Assembly: GCA_038849025.1 (NCBI GenBank)
Contig: JAWCNE010000039.1
Location: 1 to 13,885, forward strand
DNA from: WUQU01 sp038849025
GTDB lineage: Archaea > Thermoproteota > Bathyarchaeia > Bathyarchaeales > Bathycorpusculaceae
Direction: 5' to 3'
Length of the DNA stretch: 13,885 bases
The notes under the pieces are model-generated. The model ran no database searches and was not told where the DNA came from. It saw only the letters and a program-made list of their open reading frames with translations. Shown piece by piece: positions 13,284 through 13,885 of the stretch. Numbering within the stretch: the first letter of the stretch is position 1; each line of letters begins with the position of its first letter. The position numbers were made by a program, and so were the translations under genes.

Positions 13284-13885
13284 TTGAGCAAAAAAAGAAC
13301 GTCTCTCGAGCTGTTTAGATTAAAAAAGATACTTAATACGCTGGCAAACAAGGAAGGCCGTGGCACAGAGCTTATTTCGCTTTATGTTCCTCCTGGAAAG
13401 CAGATAAGTGAAGTTGTTAATATGCTTAGGGAAGAGTATGGCACAGCCTCAAACATAAAGTCGACAACGACTCGCAAAAACGTTCAAGACGCCATTGTAA
13501 AGGTTCAACAGCGCCTAAAACTTTTCAAGGAGACTCCTGAAAACGGGCTTGTAATATTTTGCGGTGCTGTTCCCCAAAACGGAGCTGGGAGCGAAAAAAT
13601 AGAAACTTATGTTATAATACCGCCTGAACCTATAAACATATATCTATACCGATGCGACTCTCGTTTTCACACTGAGCATTTGCAGGAGCTTTTGCGGGAG
13701 AAGGAAACCTACGGCATAGTGCTTATAGATGCTACAGCCGCAACCCTTGCAACCCTTCAGGGAAGACGCCTTGAAATAGTGAGGGAAGTGACGTCTGGTG
13801 TTCCGGGAAAAACTCGTGCTGGAGGGCAGTCCGCGAGAAGATTTGAAAGGCTAAGGGAAATGCGCTTGCAAGAATATTTTAGACG
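13284..13885 (+). CDS. prf1: Peptide chain release factor aRF1 (partial, runs off right edge)
   Basis: aRF1 reads all three stop codons in the ribosomal A site and triggers peptide release; it is homologous to eukaryotic eRF1. The visible 200 residues cover the N-domain and the start of the M-domain. They contain NIKS (57-60), the stop-codon reading motif, YRCDSRF (122-128) matching the YxCxxxF motif, and GGQ (180-182) in KTRAGGQSARRFERLRE, the catalytic loop for peptidyl-tRNA hydrolysis. About half of the usual 410 or so residues is missing because the window ends. Start: TTG at 13284, with GTGA 7 bases upstream and an in-frame TGA further upstream; no ATG or GTG fits better. It follows ftr by 72 bases on the same strand but probably has its own promoter. 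Confidence 0.96.
   Translation, partial: MSKKRTSLELFRLKKILNTLANKEGRGTELISLYVPPGKQISEVVNMLREEYGTASNIKSTTTRKNVQDAIVKVQQRLKLFKETPENGLVIFCGAVPQNGAGSEKIETYVIIPPEPINIYLYRCDSRFHTEHLQELLREKETYGIVLIDATAATLATLQGRRLEIVREVTSGVPGKTRAGGQSARRFERLREMRLQEYFR

Overview
The window is archaeal chromosome. Almost every gene is an archaeal hallmark family: archaeal release factor 1, archease and RtcB for RNA splicing and repair, an AbrB-PhoU regulator, an M42 TET-type aminopeptidase, and C1 enzymes that use tetrahydromethanopterin (H4MPT) and F420. The DNA is moderately AT-rich. TATA-like boxes lie about 25 nt plus a short leader ahead of several genes. Shine-Dalgarno (SD) stretches of the GGAGG/GGTGA type are common, and UUG starts are frequent. 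The mix of F420- and NAD(P)-type methylene-H4MPT dehydrogenases with Ftr, and no methyl-coenzyme M reductase in view, suggests an uncultured archaeon with an archaeal-type Wood-Ljungdahl (methyl) branch. A Bathyarchaeia-like lineage is my best guess; this is inference, not proof.

Layout. 1-753 holds no convincing gene, only fragments that look like decayed or foreign coding DNA. 754-3233 (minus) is rtcB preceded by a metallo-beta-lactamase (MBL) fold hydrolase. 3347-4003 (plus) is a zinc-lid adenylate kinase. 4020-5582 (minus) is archease preceded by an M42 aminopeptidase. 5678-6409 (plus) is an integral membrane protein resembling an ECF-transporter S component. 6406-7930 (minus) is a probable two-gene unit: a small membrane-hairpin protein, then an ATP-grasp ligase. 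8083-9099 (plus) is an AbrB-PhoU regulator. 9107-11833 (minus) holds an F420-dependent methylene-H4MPT dehydrogenase (mtd) and, downstream of it, a 571-residue protein whose C-terminal part is an NAD(P)-type methylene-H4MPT dehydrogenase (MtdA/MtdB family) fused to an unusual N-terminal domain of about 245 residues. 12228-13211 (plus) is ftr, divergent from mtd. 13284 to the right edge is the start of the aRF1 gene.

How the genes work together. Ftr moves the formyl group from formylmethanofuran to H4MPT. Mtd and the MtdB-like protein interconvert methenyl- and methylene-H4MPT with different electron carriers (F420 and NAD(P)). The cyclohydrolase (Mch) that links the two steps is not in the window. 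RtcB and archease form one functional unit (RNA ligase plus its activator) although their genes are about 1.8 kb apart. The most interesting single object is the fused MtdB-like protein next to mtd.
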